From contig JAFKKV010000051.1 of the NCBI GenBank assembly GCA_017304475.1, positions 1 to 37,415 on the forward strand: a DNA stretch of 37,415 nt. Reading direction: 5' to 3'. The notes under the pieces were generated by a model. It searched no databases. It was not told the origin of the DNA and saw only the letters and a program-made list of their open reading frames with translations. Position 1 is the first letter of the stretch. Each line of letters opens with the position of its first letter. A program made the position numbers and the translations under genes. Positions 8,599 through 16,732 of the stretch are shown in pieces. Origin of the DNA: Hyphomicrobiales bacterium (lineage in GTDB: Bacteria; Pseudomonadota; Alphaproteobacteria; Rhizobiales; Phreatobacteraceae).

Positions 8599-10107
8599 AT
8601 GGCATGCGTTCTCGGCCTCGACATCGGCACGACCACGACGATCGGCATCCTGGTCAGGCTGCCCGACACGGTGCTGGCCATTGCCTCCCGGCCGGTCGCC
8701 TTGCGCTCGGACCATGCGGGCTGGGCCGAGGAGGATCCCCGCCAGTGGTGGGGCAATGTGCGTGACATCGTGGCCGAGCTCATGGCGGCGAGCGGCGTCG
8801 CCGCCGCCGATATCGCGGCGGTGGGGACGACCGGCATGTTGCCCGCCGTCGTGCTGCTGGATGACCAGGGCGTGCTGCTGCGGCCAAGCATTCAGCAGAG
8901 CGACGGCCGCTGCGGCGCCGAGGTGGCGGAGCTCCGCCGGGAGGTCGACGAGGCAGCCTTCATCGCCAAGGCCGGCAATGGCATCAACCAGCAGCTCGTC
9001 ACCGCCAAGCTGCGCTGGATCGAGCGCCACGAACCGGAGGTCTTCGGCCGCATCGCCACCGTCTTCGGCTCCTACGATTACATCAACTGGCGCCTGACCG
9101 GTGAACGGCGCGTGGAGCAGAACTGGGCGCTGGAGGCAGGCTTCATCGATCTCGCGACCCACGAGATCGATGACGGACTGGTCGCGCTCGGCCATATCCC
9201 GCGTGCGGCGGTCCCGCCCAAGGCCCGCTCCCATGAGATCATCGGGGTGGTCTCGGCCGCGGCCGCGGCCGAGACCGGCCTCGGGGCGGGAACGCCGGTC
9301 GTGGGCGGTGCCGCCGACATGATCGCCTCGGCGCTCGCCGCCGGCATTGCCGCGCCGGGCGACGTCCTGCTGAAATTCGGCGGCTCGGTCGATGTGCTGG
9401 TCGCGACCGAACAGGCGCGGCCGGATCCGCGGCTCTATCTCGATTATCATCTGGTGCCAGGCCTGTTCATGCCGAATGGCTGCATGTCCACCGGCGGCTC
9501 GGCACTCAACTGGTTCGTCCGCACTTTCGCCGCCGGCGAGACCGGACCTGCGGAGAAGCTCGGCCTGTCGGTTCATCAGCATCTCGACCGGCTGGCCGAG
9601 GCGCGCCCGGCAGGGGCCGACGGCATTACCATCCTGCCCTATCTGCTGGGGGAGAAGACGCCCATCCACGATCCGGCGGCACGCGGGGTCATCGAGGGCC
9701 TGACGCTCAGCCACGACCTCGGCCATCTCTGGCGGGCGCTGCTGGAGGCCTATGCCTATGCGATCGCCCATCACATCGAGGTCCTGCAGGACATGGGCCA
9801 CCGCACCGAGACCTTTCTGGCCTCCGATGGCGGCTCGCACAGCCGGATCTGGATGCAGATCGTCGCCGACGTGCTGCAGCGGCCGGTGCAGCGCCTCGCC
9901 GGGCATCCCGGGTCCTGCATCGGCGCGGCCTGGACGGCGGCGATCGGCGTGGGGCTGACCACGGACTGGTCGGGGCTGTCGGCCTTCGTTCGCCATGCCG
10001 AGAGGCTGGAGCCCGATCCCCGCCATGCCGAGATCTATCGCAAAGGCTATCGCCGCTACCGCGCGCTCTATGACAGGCTGGCGGCCGTCGGCGGGATCCC
10101 GGCATGA
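8599..10107 (+). CDS. FGGY-family carbohydrate kinase
   Basis: A 502-residue kinase of the xylulokinase/glycerol kinase superfamily. The phosphate-1 motif 'LGLDIGTTTT' is at residues 5-14, 'GTTGML' near 77 and 'SIQQSDGRCG' near 97 (the sugar-binding loop). 'GTPVVGGAADMIASAL' at about 231-246 carries the likely catalytic Asp240. 'SDGGSHSRIWMQIVADVL' and 'GSCIGAAWTAAIGVG' form the C-terminal adenosine-binding region. The in-frame extension upstream to 8368 overlaps the BtpA gene and looks non-coding. The ribosome-binding site at 8599 is weak. It phosphorylates an unknown sugar or polyol. Its stop overlaps the HAD start (ATGA, 10104-10107). Confidence 0.92.
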   Translation: MACVLGLDIGTTTTIGILVRLPDTVLAIASRPVALRSDHAGWAEEDPRQWWGNVRDIVAELMAASGVAAADIAAVGTTGMLPAVVLLDDQGVLLRPSIQQSDGRCGAEVAELRREVDEAAFIAKAGNGINQQLVTAKLRWIERHEPEVFGRIATVFGSYDYINWRLTGERRVEQNWALEAGFIDLATHEIDDGLVALGHIPRAAVPPKARSHEIIGVVSAAAAAETGLGAGTPVVGGAADMIASALAAGIAAPGDVLLKFGGSVDVLVATEQARPDPRLYLDYHLVPGLFMPNGCMSTGGSALNWFVRTFAAGETGPAEKLGLSVHQHLDRLAEARPAGADGITILPYLLGEKTPIHDPAARGVIEGLTLSHDLGHLWRALLEAYAYAIAHHIEVLQDMGHRTETFLASDGGSHSRIWMQIVADVLQRPVQRLAGHPGSCIGAAWTAAIGVGLTTDWSGLSAFVRHAERLEPDPRHAEIYRKGYRRYRALYDRLAAVGGIPA

Positions 10108-10742
10108 TCCGTCGCGCGGTTGCCTGGGACATTGACGGAACGCTGGTCGACAGCGAGCCGCGTCATCACCGCGCGCTGCTGGCGGCGTCGCTGCGCTGGG
10201 GCGTCGACTTCTCGGACCTGCCGGATCAGGCCTTTCGCGGCGTTCACATGGGCGATGTCTGGGACGTGTTGCGCGACCGTCTTCCCGGCGATCTCGGCAT
10301 GGTGGAATGGCTCGCCGCCATCAATGCCTGCTATGCCGCGGATCGTGGCGCGATGGCGCCGATGCCGGGGGCGGTCCGCACCATGCGTGCGCTGGCCGAT
10401 CGCGGCGTCGCGCAGATCTGCGTGTCCAATTCCAGCCGTTCCGTCGTCGATGCCAATATCGCGGCCCTCGGCATTGGCGACTGCATCCTCGGGTCGATCA
10501 GCCTCGACGACGTCACGGCGGGCAAGCCCGATCCCACGCCCTATCGGGACGCCTGCCGCCGGCTGGCCTTGGCGCCGCAGCAGGTGGTCGCGGTGGAAGA
10601 CAGTGCGACGGGCGCCCAGTCCGCGAGGGCCGCAGGTCTCTTCGTGGTCGGCTATTGTCCCGATGGCGGCGGGATGGCCGATGTCGACCTGGTAACCGCC
10701 GATCTCGGCGACATCCTCGCCCTCGTCATGGCGGGCGAATGA
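10104..10742 (+). CDS. HAD-superfamily phosphatase (beta-phosphoglucomutase-like subfamily)
   Basis: A 212-residue HAD hydrolase. Motif I is 'DIDGTLVDSE', with the nucleophile Asp at residue 9 and acid/base Asp at 11. Motif II is 'CVSNSS', motif III includes 'GKPDPTPY', and motif IV is 'VAVEDSATGAQSARAAG'. The small helical cap after motif I fits the phosphoglycolate phosphatase/beta-phosphoglucomutase group. The start overlaps the kinase stop by four bases, so the two are coupled. It probably dephosphorylates an end product or a toxic side product of the same pathway. The substrate is not predictable from sequence. Confidence 0.9.
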   Translation: MIRRAVAWDIDGTLVDSEPRHHRALLAASLRWGVDFSDLPDQAFRGVHMGDVWDVLRDRLPGDLGMVEWLAAINACYAADRGAMAPMPGAVRTMRALADRGVAQICVSNSSRSVVDANIAALGIGDCILGSISLDDVTAGKPDPTPYRDACRRLALAPQQVVAVEDSATGAQSARAAGLFVVGYCPDGGGMADVDLVTADLGDILALVMAGE

Positions 10743-10767
10743 ACCCTGGGGCGGCTCGCCGGCGCCG

Positions 10768-12771
10768 TCAGGACGCCTCGCCGCCGTGGCGCGGCGATGC
10801 CGTGAGGATCATCGAGAGCTTGGCCGAGAGTTCATGTTGCTGATAGGGCTTGCCCAGCCGCGGCAGGTCGCTGATCACGCCCGCCGGCAGGTCGGCATAG
10901 CCGGTGGCCAGCAGCACCGGCAGGCCCGGCCGCAATGCGCGCGCCCGGTCCGCCAGCTCGACGCCGGTCATGCCGGGCATGGCATGGTCGGTGATGATGG
11001 CGTCGACATGGCGGCCGCTGTTCAGGATGTCGAGAGCTTCGCGGGCCGAGTTCGCCTCGATGACCGTGTGTCCGAGATCCTCAAGCATGTCGACGGTGCT
11101 CATGGCGATGAGAAAGTCGTCGTCGACGAACAGGATGGTCGAGGCCGGCGCCTCCACCGGCTCGGCTGCGATCGTATCGGCAGGCTGTACCGGCACGCTC
11201 GAAGCCGGCAGCCAGAGTTCGGCAGTGGTGCCGATGCCGACCGCGCTGGTGATATGCAATTTGCCGCCGAGCTGGATGGCCAGGCCATGAACCATGGACA
11301 GGCCGAGGCCGGTGCCCTTGCCCAGTTCCTTGGTCGAAAAGAACGGCTCGATGGCGCTCTTCAGCGTCGCCGCATCCATGCCCGTGCCGGTATCGGTCAC
11401 GGCCAGGCGCAAATAGGCGCCAGGCGGAAGCTCCAGCGCCGGTGGCGGCGCCGACTGCTCCAGGACGATGCTCAGGTCGCCGCCATCAGGCATGGCGTCG
11501 CGTGAATTGACGACGAGATTGAGAATGGCCAGTTCGAGCTGGTTGGCGTCGACCACGGCCGGAGGAAGATCGTTCGCGAGCCCGGTCCGGACGGAAATGA
11601 GCGGGCCGAGCGAGCGTTCGATCAGCGACCGCATGCCGCCGACGAGCAGCCCGAGATCGACGGGTTCGGGCTTCAGGTCCTGGCGCCGCGCGAAGGCCAG
11701 CAACCGCTGGGTCAAGGCCGCGCCGCGCTTGGCGCCCTGGGTGGCGCCGTCGATATAGCGTTCCAGTTGAGGAGCGCCGGCCAGCCGCTTGCGCAGCAGA
11801 TCGAGATTGCCGAGGATCGCCGCCAGCAGGTTGTTGAAATCGTGGGCGACGCCGCCGGTGAGCTGGCCGATGGCCTCCATCTTCTGGGCCTGCCGGAGCT
11901 TCTCCTCGTTCTGCCGCAACTGCGCGGTGCGTTCCTCGACCAATTGCTCAAGCTGTCCGCTGAAGCGCAGCAGCTCGGCTTCCGCGTGCTTCTTGGCGGT
12001 GACATCCTGAAACACGCCGATCATGCGCGGTTCGCCGCGATCGGTCACGATGCGCGCGCGGATCTCCACCCAATGCGTGCTGGCATCCGGCCAGACCACG
12101 CCATGGTCGATGAAATAGTCCTCGCCGGTTTCGATGCTGCGCGCCATGGCGTCGCGGACCCGGTTGCGGTCGACAGGCGAGATGCTGTCGATCAGGTCGT
12201 CATAGGAAAACGGCTCGTCCGGCGCGCGGCCGAAAAATGCCTTGCAGAGCGGCGAGGCGTTCATCCGCCGGGTCTCGATGGTGAGTTCCCAGGTGCCGAG
12301 CTTGCCGGCGCGCAGCGCCGTCGACAGGCGCTCCTCGCTGTCGCGCAGATCCTCCAGCACGTCGCGGGCCTGGTATTGGCGGCGGCGGCCGCGCAGCGCG
12401 TTGCGCACCACGCTGATCAGCGTCTCCGGGTGAAAGGGCCGCTCGACGAAGATGACATTGCCGAGAATCGCCGAGAGGCGCGCCAAAGCCGGGTTCCGCT
12501 CGGGTCCGCCGCCGCGCTTGCTGAGCACGATGAAGGGGAAATCCGACCAGGGAGGCTGCGTCTCGATCCAGGCGAGCAGAGGCTTCGCGTCCGCCAGGTG
12601 AAAGGCCTCCTCGGTGAGGACGGCGGCGGCCGCGTCCTGCCTGAGGTCGAGCGGCATGCGCGCGAGATCCTCGCAGGCGACCGCGGCGATCCCGCCGCTC
12701 CGCAACAGCTCGATGGCGACGATCGCATCGCGGCCGAGCGGCGCATGAACCAGGACGCGTTCCTGCATCAT
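10768..12771 (-). CDS. Hybrid sensor histidine kinase (pseudo-receiver, PAS, HisKA, HATPase, receiver)
   Basis: A 667-residue cytoplasmic kinase with no membrane segment. Residues 1-130 resemble a receiver domain but lack the phospho-acceptor Asp ('AAAAVLTEEAF') and the conserved Lys ('VERPFHP' in place of KPF). A PAS/PAC domain spans about 150-262, ending in 'IGVFQDVTAKKHAEAE', and a short coiled coil follows. The phospho-acceptor His310 is in 'GGVAHDFNN'. The ATPase domain has N422 ('NLVVNSRDAM'), 'DTGTGM' and 'GKGTGLGLSMVHG'. A true C-terminal receiver has Asp551/552 and acceptor Asp595 ('DHAMPGMTG'), with 'GKPY' closing it. Its ATG overlaps the KaiC-like stop, so the kinase likely acts with that ATPase. 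No separate output regulator is adjacent except the divergent AraC gene. Confidence 0.92.
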   Translation of the reverse strand: MMQERVLVHAPLGRDAIVAIELLRSGGIAAVACEDLARMPLDLRQDAAAAVLTEEAFHLADAKPLLAWIETQPPWSDFPFIVLSKRGGGPERNPALARLSAILGNVIFVERPFHPETLISVVRNALRGRRRQYQARDVLEDLRDSEERLSTALRAGKLGTWELTIETRRMNASPLCKAFFGRAPDEPFSYDDLIDSISPVDRNRVRDAMARSIETGEDYFIDHGVVWPDASTHWVEIRARIVTDRGEPRMIGVFQDVTAKKHAEAELLRFSGQLEQLVEERTAQLRQNEEKLRQAQKMEAIGQLTGGVAHDFNNLLAAILGNLDLLRKRLAGAPQLERYIDGATQGAKRGAALTQRLLAFARRQDLKPEPVDLGLLVGGMRSLIERSLGPLISVRTGLANDLPPAVVDANQLELAILNLVVNSRDAMPDGGDLSIVLEQSAPPPALELPPGAYLRLAVTDTGTGMDAATLKSAIEPFFSTKELGKGTGLGLSMVHGLAIQLGGKLHITSAVGIGTTAELWLPASSVPVQPADTIAAEPVEAPASTILFVDDDFLIAMSTVDMLEDLGHTVIEANSAREALDILNSGRHVDAIITDHAMPGMTGVELADRARALRPGLPVLLATGYADLPAGVISDLPRLGKPYQQHELSAKLSMILTASPRHGGEAS

Positions 12772-14267
12772 CGCGTTGTCTCGTCCCCAAGCAGCGGCGA
12801 ATGGGCACCCGCATAGACGGGCACGCCCTTCAGCACGCCCTGGAAATCCTCGAGCGGCGCGCCGATCGAAATGCCCCGGTGGCTGATCCGGAACTCGCGG
12901 ATCGAATCCTCGTGGCGGCCCGACCGCTTCTTGATCACCGAGATCGCCCGGCGAACCCGGCCGAGCGCCTCGAAATAGCGCAGCAGGATCACCGTATCGG
13001 CGAGATAGGTGACATCGACCGGGGTCTTCATGTCGCCGACAAGGCCATGCTGGGCGACCGTCAGGAAAGTCGTCGCCCCCTGCCGGTTCAGATATTGCAG
13101 CAGCTCGTGCATGTGCAGGGTCAGCGAGTTCTCTTCCGGCATGGCTGCCTGATAGCCGTTCAGGCTGTCGATCACGACGGTCTTGGCTTGGCGTTCATCG
13201 ACGAGATGGCGAACCCGGTGCGCGAATTCGCCGGGTGTCAGCTCGGCCGCGTCGACCTGTTCGATGAGCAGATTGCCGTCGTCCCGCATGCCGGCGAGAT
13301 CGATCCCCATCGCCTTGGCGCGATCGAACAGAAGGCCGAGCTCCTCGTCGAAGATGAACAGCGCCGTCCGCTCGCCGCGCATCACCGCGGCCTTGGCGAA
13401 ATGCATGGTCAGCAGCGACTTGCCCGAGCCGGCGGGGCCGAGGACCAGGGCACTCGAACCCTTTTCGAGGCCGCCGCCGAGAAGCGCGTCGAGCTCGGCG
13501 ATCTGGCTGGTCGTGACGGTTCGCGTGAAGGCCGTGCGATGTTCGGCGGAAACCAGGCGTGGAAACACGATCAGGCCGCCCCGCCGAATGGTGAAATCAT
13601 GATAGCCGCCGCGAAAGCCCTGGCCGCGATATTTGATCACCCTGAGCCGCCGCCGCTCGGCGCCATAGCTCGGAGCCAGTTCCTCCAGCCGGATCACGGC
13701 ATGGGCGACGCTGTGGACCGTCTTGTCGGTGACGTCGGTGGTCAGGTCGTCGAGCATCAGCACAGTCGCGCCGTGGCGGGCGAAATAGTGCTTCAGTGCC
13801 AGGATCTGCCGGCGGTAGCGAAGCGAGCTCTGCGCCAGCAGCCTGATCTCCGAGAGACTGTCGACGACGATCCGGTCGGGCTTCAGCCGTTCGACGGCTT
13901 CGAAGATCTGCTTGGTGGTCTCGCCGAGTTCGAGGTCGGAGGAGTAGAGCAGGCTTTGCTGCTGGTCGGCGTCCAGCAGGCTTTCGGGCGGCGCGAGTTC
14001 GAAGACGTTGATCTCGGTGCCGAGGTCCCAGCCATGCGAAATGGCGCTGGCGCGAAGCTCGCCTTCGGTTTCCGAAAGCGTCACATAGAGCCCTTTCTCG
14101 CCGGCCTTCGCGCCTTCGAGGAGATAGGCCATGGCGATGGTGGTCTTGCCGGTGCCCGGACTGCCTTCCAGCAGATAGACATGGCCGCGCGCCAGGCCGC
14201 CGACGAGGATATCGTCCAGCCCGGGAACGCCGATCTTGGCCTTGGTCGATGCTGTCTCATCCGTCAT
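12768..14267 (-). CDS. kaiC: KaiC-like double-domain RecA ATPase
   Basis: A 499-residue protein with two RecA/KaiC domains, close to cyanobacterial KaiC in length. Walker A motifs are GSPGTGKT (35-42) and GPAGSGKS (277-284). Walker B-like strands are 'IVVDSLSE' (133-140) and 'VVIDSLNG' (364-371). The closing motif is 'ISVIKKRSGRHEDSIREF'. At the place of the cyanobacterial Ser431/Thr432 phosphosites, 'DVTYLADTVILL' gives Thr420-Tyr421. The first-domain catalytic Glu pair reads Ser65-Glu66. The start at 14267 gives a standard KaiC N-terminus; the frame is open to 14588 but that part looks non-coding. It is coupled by ATGA to the histidine kinase. No kaiA or kaiB is in the window, so a clock role is not implied; stress or signalling is equally possible. 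Confidence 0.9.
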   Translation of the reverse strand: MTDETASTKAKIGVPGLDDILVGGLARGHVYLLEGSPGTGKTTIAMAYLLEGAKAGEKGLYVTLSETEGELRASAISHGWDLGTEINVFELAPPESLLDADQQQSLLYSSDLELGETTKQIFEAVERLKPDRIVVDSLSEIRLLAQSSLRYRRQILALKHYFARHGATVLMLDDLTTDVTDKTVHSVAHAVIRLEELAPSYGAERRRLRVIKYRGQGFRGGYHDFTIRRGGLIVFPRLVSAEHRTAFTRTVTTSQIAELDALLGGGLEKGSSALVLGPAGSGKSLLTMHFAKAAVMRGERTALFIFDEELGLLFDRAKAMGIDLAGMRDDGNLLIEQVDAAELTPGEFAHRVRHLVDERQAKTVVIDSLNGYQAAMPEENSLTLHMHELLQYLNRQGATTFLTVAQHGLVGDMKTPVDVTYLADTVILLRYFEALGRVRRAISVIKKRSGRHEDSIREFRISHRGISIGAPLEDFQGVLKGVPVYAGAHSPLLGDETTR

Positions 14268-14678
14268 GAGCGACTGCCGTTTTTTCCGTTCGTGTTGAGA
14301 ATTGCGTTTCGACAGGAACGAACGCCGGCCCGCCGGCTTGGTTCCCGTGTCCTGGCGGCGCGAGGGCTGCAACTCGCGGCCGGGCCGCGCGATCGCCGCT
14401 TGCGAACTGCGGCAGAGGGACGCGGGCGAGGGAGGGAGTGGGCAGGAGCCGCCGGCCCCCTCGGGCGGGTTCGATTGCCATTGCGCCTGCAAGGGGTTAG
14501 CCGGCGCGGTTTGATCGCCCGGATTGCAGCGGTCATGACCGCCGCCGCCGCGCCGGCCCTGGGCTTCGCTTGCCGTGTTGCACCGCAAGCGTTATGCTTA
14601 TGTCAGCATGAAACCTCCGATTGCCTGGCTGTCGGCCTGTCCCAAGCGCTGCCCGGGTCATCACGGAGCCGGCGCTTG
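14268..14678. other. Divergent promoter region between kaiC-like and AraC genes
   Basis: This 411-bp gap should contain the promoters of the leftward KaiC-kinase unit and the rightward AraC regulator. Both strands have open frames, but none has a recognisable product or a good start. The most AT-rich part, around 14580-14610, is a possible promoter core. I see no clear operator. Confidence 0.4.
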
Positions 14679-15641
14679 ATGGTCTCCTGGTCCACCGACG
14701 AGCTAAGACCCCACGAACGTTTCGAGCATTGGCGCGAAGTGCGCGGCAGGCATTTGGCCGGCGTGACCATGGATGTGGACCGCGACAAGCGCGGCATTTT
14801 CAAAGGCCGGTTCTCCTCGGCGGCCGTCGGCGGCGCGATGCTGTCCGAAATCCAGGCAACCGCCTATGACGTCAGCCGCAGTCCGGCCGACATCAACCGG
14901 GTCTCGAGCGACAGCCTGCGCATCTCCTATCTGGTCAGCGGGCCGGGCTGGTGCGACACCCCCGCAGGCCGCAGCTACCTGGCTGAAGGCTCGATATCGA
15001 CCAGCTATTCCGACCTGCCCTTTGCGATGGCCCAGCGCCCGGGCAACATGCATGTCCGGCTCCTGCGGATCCCGCTTGCCCGGCTCGATGCCCTGGGCAG
15101 GGCGGCCCGCGATTATCACATCGAGCCGCTGGCGCAGGAGGATCGCTACACCCGGCTGATCCGTGCCTCGTTCCTGAGCCTGGCCGAGGACGCGGCGCGG
15201 CTCGACGCGGCGGAAGCCGATCGCGCGGTGACCGATCTGGCACAGCTGGTTCTGCTCGCCCGCGGCTCGGTTCGGCGCAACCTCCCGGAGAGCCGCGAAG
15301 CGGTCCGCAGCGGCCATCTCACGGCGGCGCGGCGGATCATCGCGCGCAACCTGCACCGCCAGGATCTCGGGGTCGAATCACTCGCCAAGATGCTCGCTGT
15401 TTCGATTCGGCAGGTGCATGCCATGTTCGAGCCGACCGGCATGTCGTGTCACCGGACAATTACCGCCATGCGGCTCGACGAGGCCCGGCGCCTGCTGGTT
15501 CTGACGCCGGAGCGGCCCGTCACCGACATCGCCTTCGCCTGCGGCTTCGACAGCATGGCGACCTTCTACCGCGCTTTCCGCAAGGCGGAGGAGGCGACAC
15601 CCGGCGACTTCCGGCAGGCTCTGCTGCGCGATGTCGCCTGA
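14679..15641 (+). CDS. AraC-family transcriptional regulator
   Basis: A 320-residue regulator. The N-terminal half opens with 'WSTDELRPHERFEHWREV', typical of AraC proteins with an AraC_binding_2-type sensor domain. The C-terminal AraC DNA-binding domain (about 215-320) has two helix-turn-helices. The first is 'LGVESLAKMLAVSIRQVHAMFE' (in parts: LGVESLAKMLAV, SIRQVHAMFE). The second is marked by 'PVTDIAFACGFDSMATFYRAFRK' (PVTDIAFACGF, ATFYRAFRK). The ATG at 14679 has an ACGGAG-like site upstream. The same frame runs open far upstream, but only antisense to kaiC. It may control the divergent KaiC-kinase unit, since position is the only hint. Confidence 0.9.
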   Translation: MVSWSTDELRPHERFEHWREVRGRHLAGVTMDVDRDKRGIFKGRFSSAAVGGAMLSEIQATAYDVSRSPADINRVSSDSLRISYLVSGPGWCDTPAGRSYLAEGSISTSYSDLPFAMAQRPGNMHVRLLRIPLARLDALGRAARDYHIEPLAQEDRYTRLIRASFLSLAEDAARLDAAEADRAVTDLAQLVLLARGSVRRNLPESREAVRSGHLTAARRIIARNLHRQDLGVESLAKMLAVSIRQVHAMFEPTGMSCHRTITAMRLDEARRLLVLTPERPVTDIAFACGFDSMATFYRAFRKAEEATPGDFRQALLRDVA

Positions 15642-15669
15642 GGCGGCCCGGGCCGCCCTCGATCACGCC

Positions 15670-16557
15670 TCAGAGCACCACGATGCCGGAATGCTTGGCC
15701 TTGTTTTCCGGCTCGACATGGATGGTCACCAGCGCGTCCTGGATCTCCGATTTCAGCGCCCGCTCGATCCGGTCGCAAATGTCATGGGCCTGCGACACCA
15801 GGGTCTGGCCCGGCACGACCAGGTGGAAGTCGATGAAAGTGACGCGGCCGGCCTGACGGGTGCGCAGGTCATGGGCCTCCAGCGCTCCGTCGGCCTCGCA
15901 GGAAATGACGCCGCGAATGCGTTCGAGTGTCTTTTCGGGCACGGCTTCGTCCATCAGGCCGCCGAGCGAGTCCTTCATCACCTGCCAGCCGGACCACAGG
16001 ATGTTGAGCGCGACCAGCGCGGCCAGCGCCGGGTCGAGGATCGCCCAGCCGGTCGCCACCGCCAGCAGAACGCCGAAGGTGACGCCGATCGACGACACCA
16101 CGTCGGACAGGAGGTGCTTGCCGTCGGCCACCAGGGCCGGCGAGCGCAGCTGCCGTCCCCGGGTGATCAGCAGCCAGCACCAACAGGCATTGATGACGCT
16201 GGCCAGCCCGTTGACCAGCAGGCCCTCGAGCGGGGCATCGAGGGGCTTCGGTTCGAGCATTCCCGCATAGGCCGCGCGCAGGATCAGGATGGCGGCCACG
16301 ACGATCATCACGCCTTCGAGCACGGCGCTGACATATTCGGCCTTGTGATGGCCGTAGGGATGGTTGGCGTCGGCCGGCCGCTCGGCCAGGCGCACCGCAA
16401 GCAGCGCGGCGATGGCGGTCGCCACGTTGACCGTGCTTTCCAGCGCATCCGAATAGAGCGCGATCGAGCCGGTCATGTGCCAGGCCAGAAGCTTCAGGCC
16501 GAGCACGATGACGCCGACGACCAGGCTCCCGGCCGCGAGCTTGAGAGTTTTAGACAT
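15670..16557 (-). CDS. Cation diffusion facilitator (CDF) family metal transporter
   Basis: A 295-residue inner-membrane metal efflux protein with about six hydrophobic segments and a cytoplasmic C-terminal domain ('VTFIDFHLVVPGQTLVSQAHDICDRIE', abridged to VTFIDFHLVVPG and AHDICDRIE). Family marks are 'YSDALEST', 'HPYGHHKAEY' (66-75) and 'ADGKHLLSDVVSS'. His148 and Asp152 match the TM5 half of the metal site. By eye alignment to FieF/YiiP, the TM2 half is Glu40/Asn44 rather than Asp/Asp. An alternative GTG start at 16569 adds four residues. It likely exports a divalent cation such as Zn, Fe, Mn or Co. Confidence 0.9.
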   Translation of the reverse strand: MSKTLKLAAGSLVVGVIVLGLKLLAWHMTGSIALYSDALESTVNVATAIAALLAVRLAERPADANHPYGHHKAEYVSAVLEGVMIVVAAILILRAAYAGMLEPKPLDAPLEGLLVNGLASVINACWCWLLITRGRQLRSPALVADGKHLLSDVVSSIGVTFGVLLAVATGWAILDPALAALVALNILWSGWQVMKDSLGGLMDEAVPEKTLERIRGVISCEADGALEAHDLRTRQAGRVTFIDFHLVVPGQTLVSQAHDICDRIERALKSEIQDALVTIHVEPENKAKHSGIVVL

Positions 16558-16732
16558 GGGTTTCGGCACCGCCTGCGAGGAGGAGCGGCGCTATCTAGCC
16601 AACCCGGCCGGCCCTGGCAAGCCCTCGAAGGAACTTATCAAGTCCTTGGATTGTCTTGCAAATCGGTCGCAAGAGCAGCGCTGCGAAGAGCCGGCTCAGG
16701 GTCTCGCGCCCGGCCCGGTCCAGGGGCCGCGG

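Noticed and set aside
12801..14678. N-terminal extension of the AraC regulator by 626 codons
   Set aside because: It runs opposite the KaiC-like gene and has no domain. The AraC sensor domain begins naturally at 14679.
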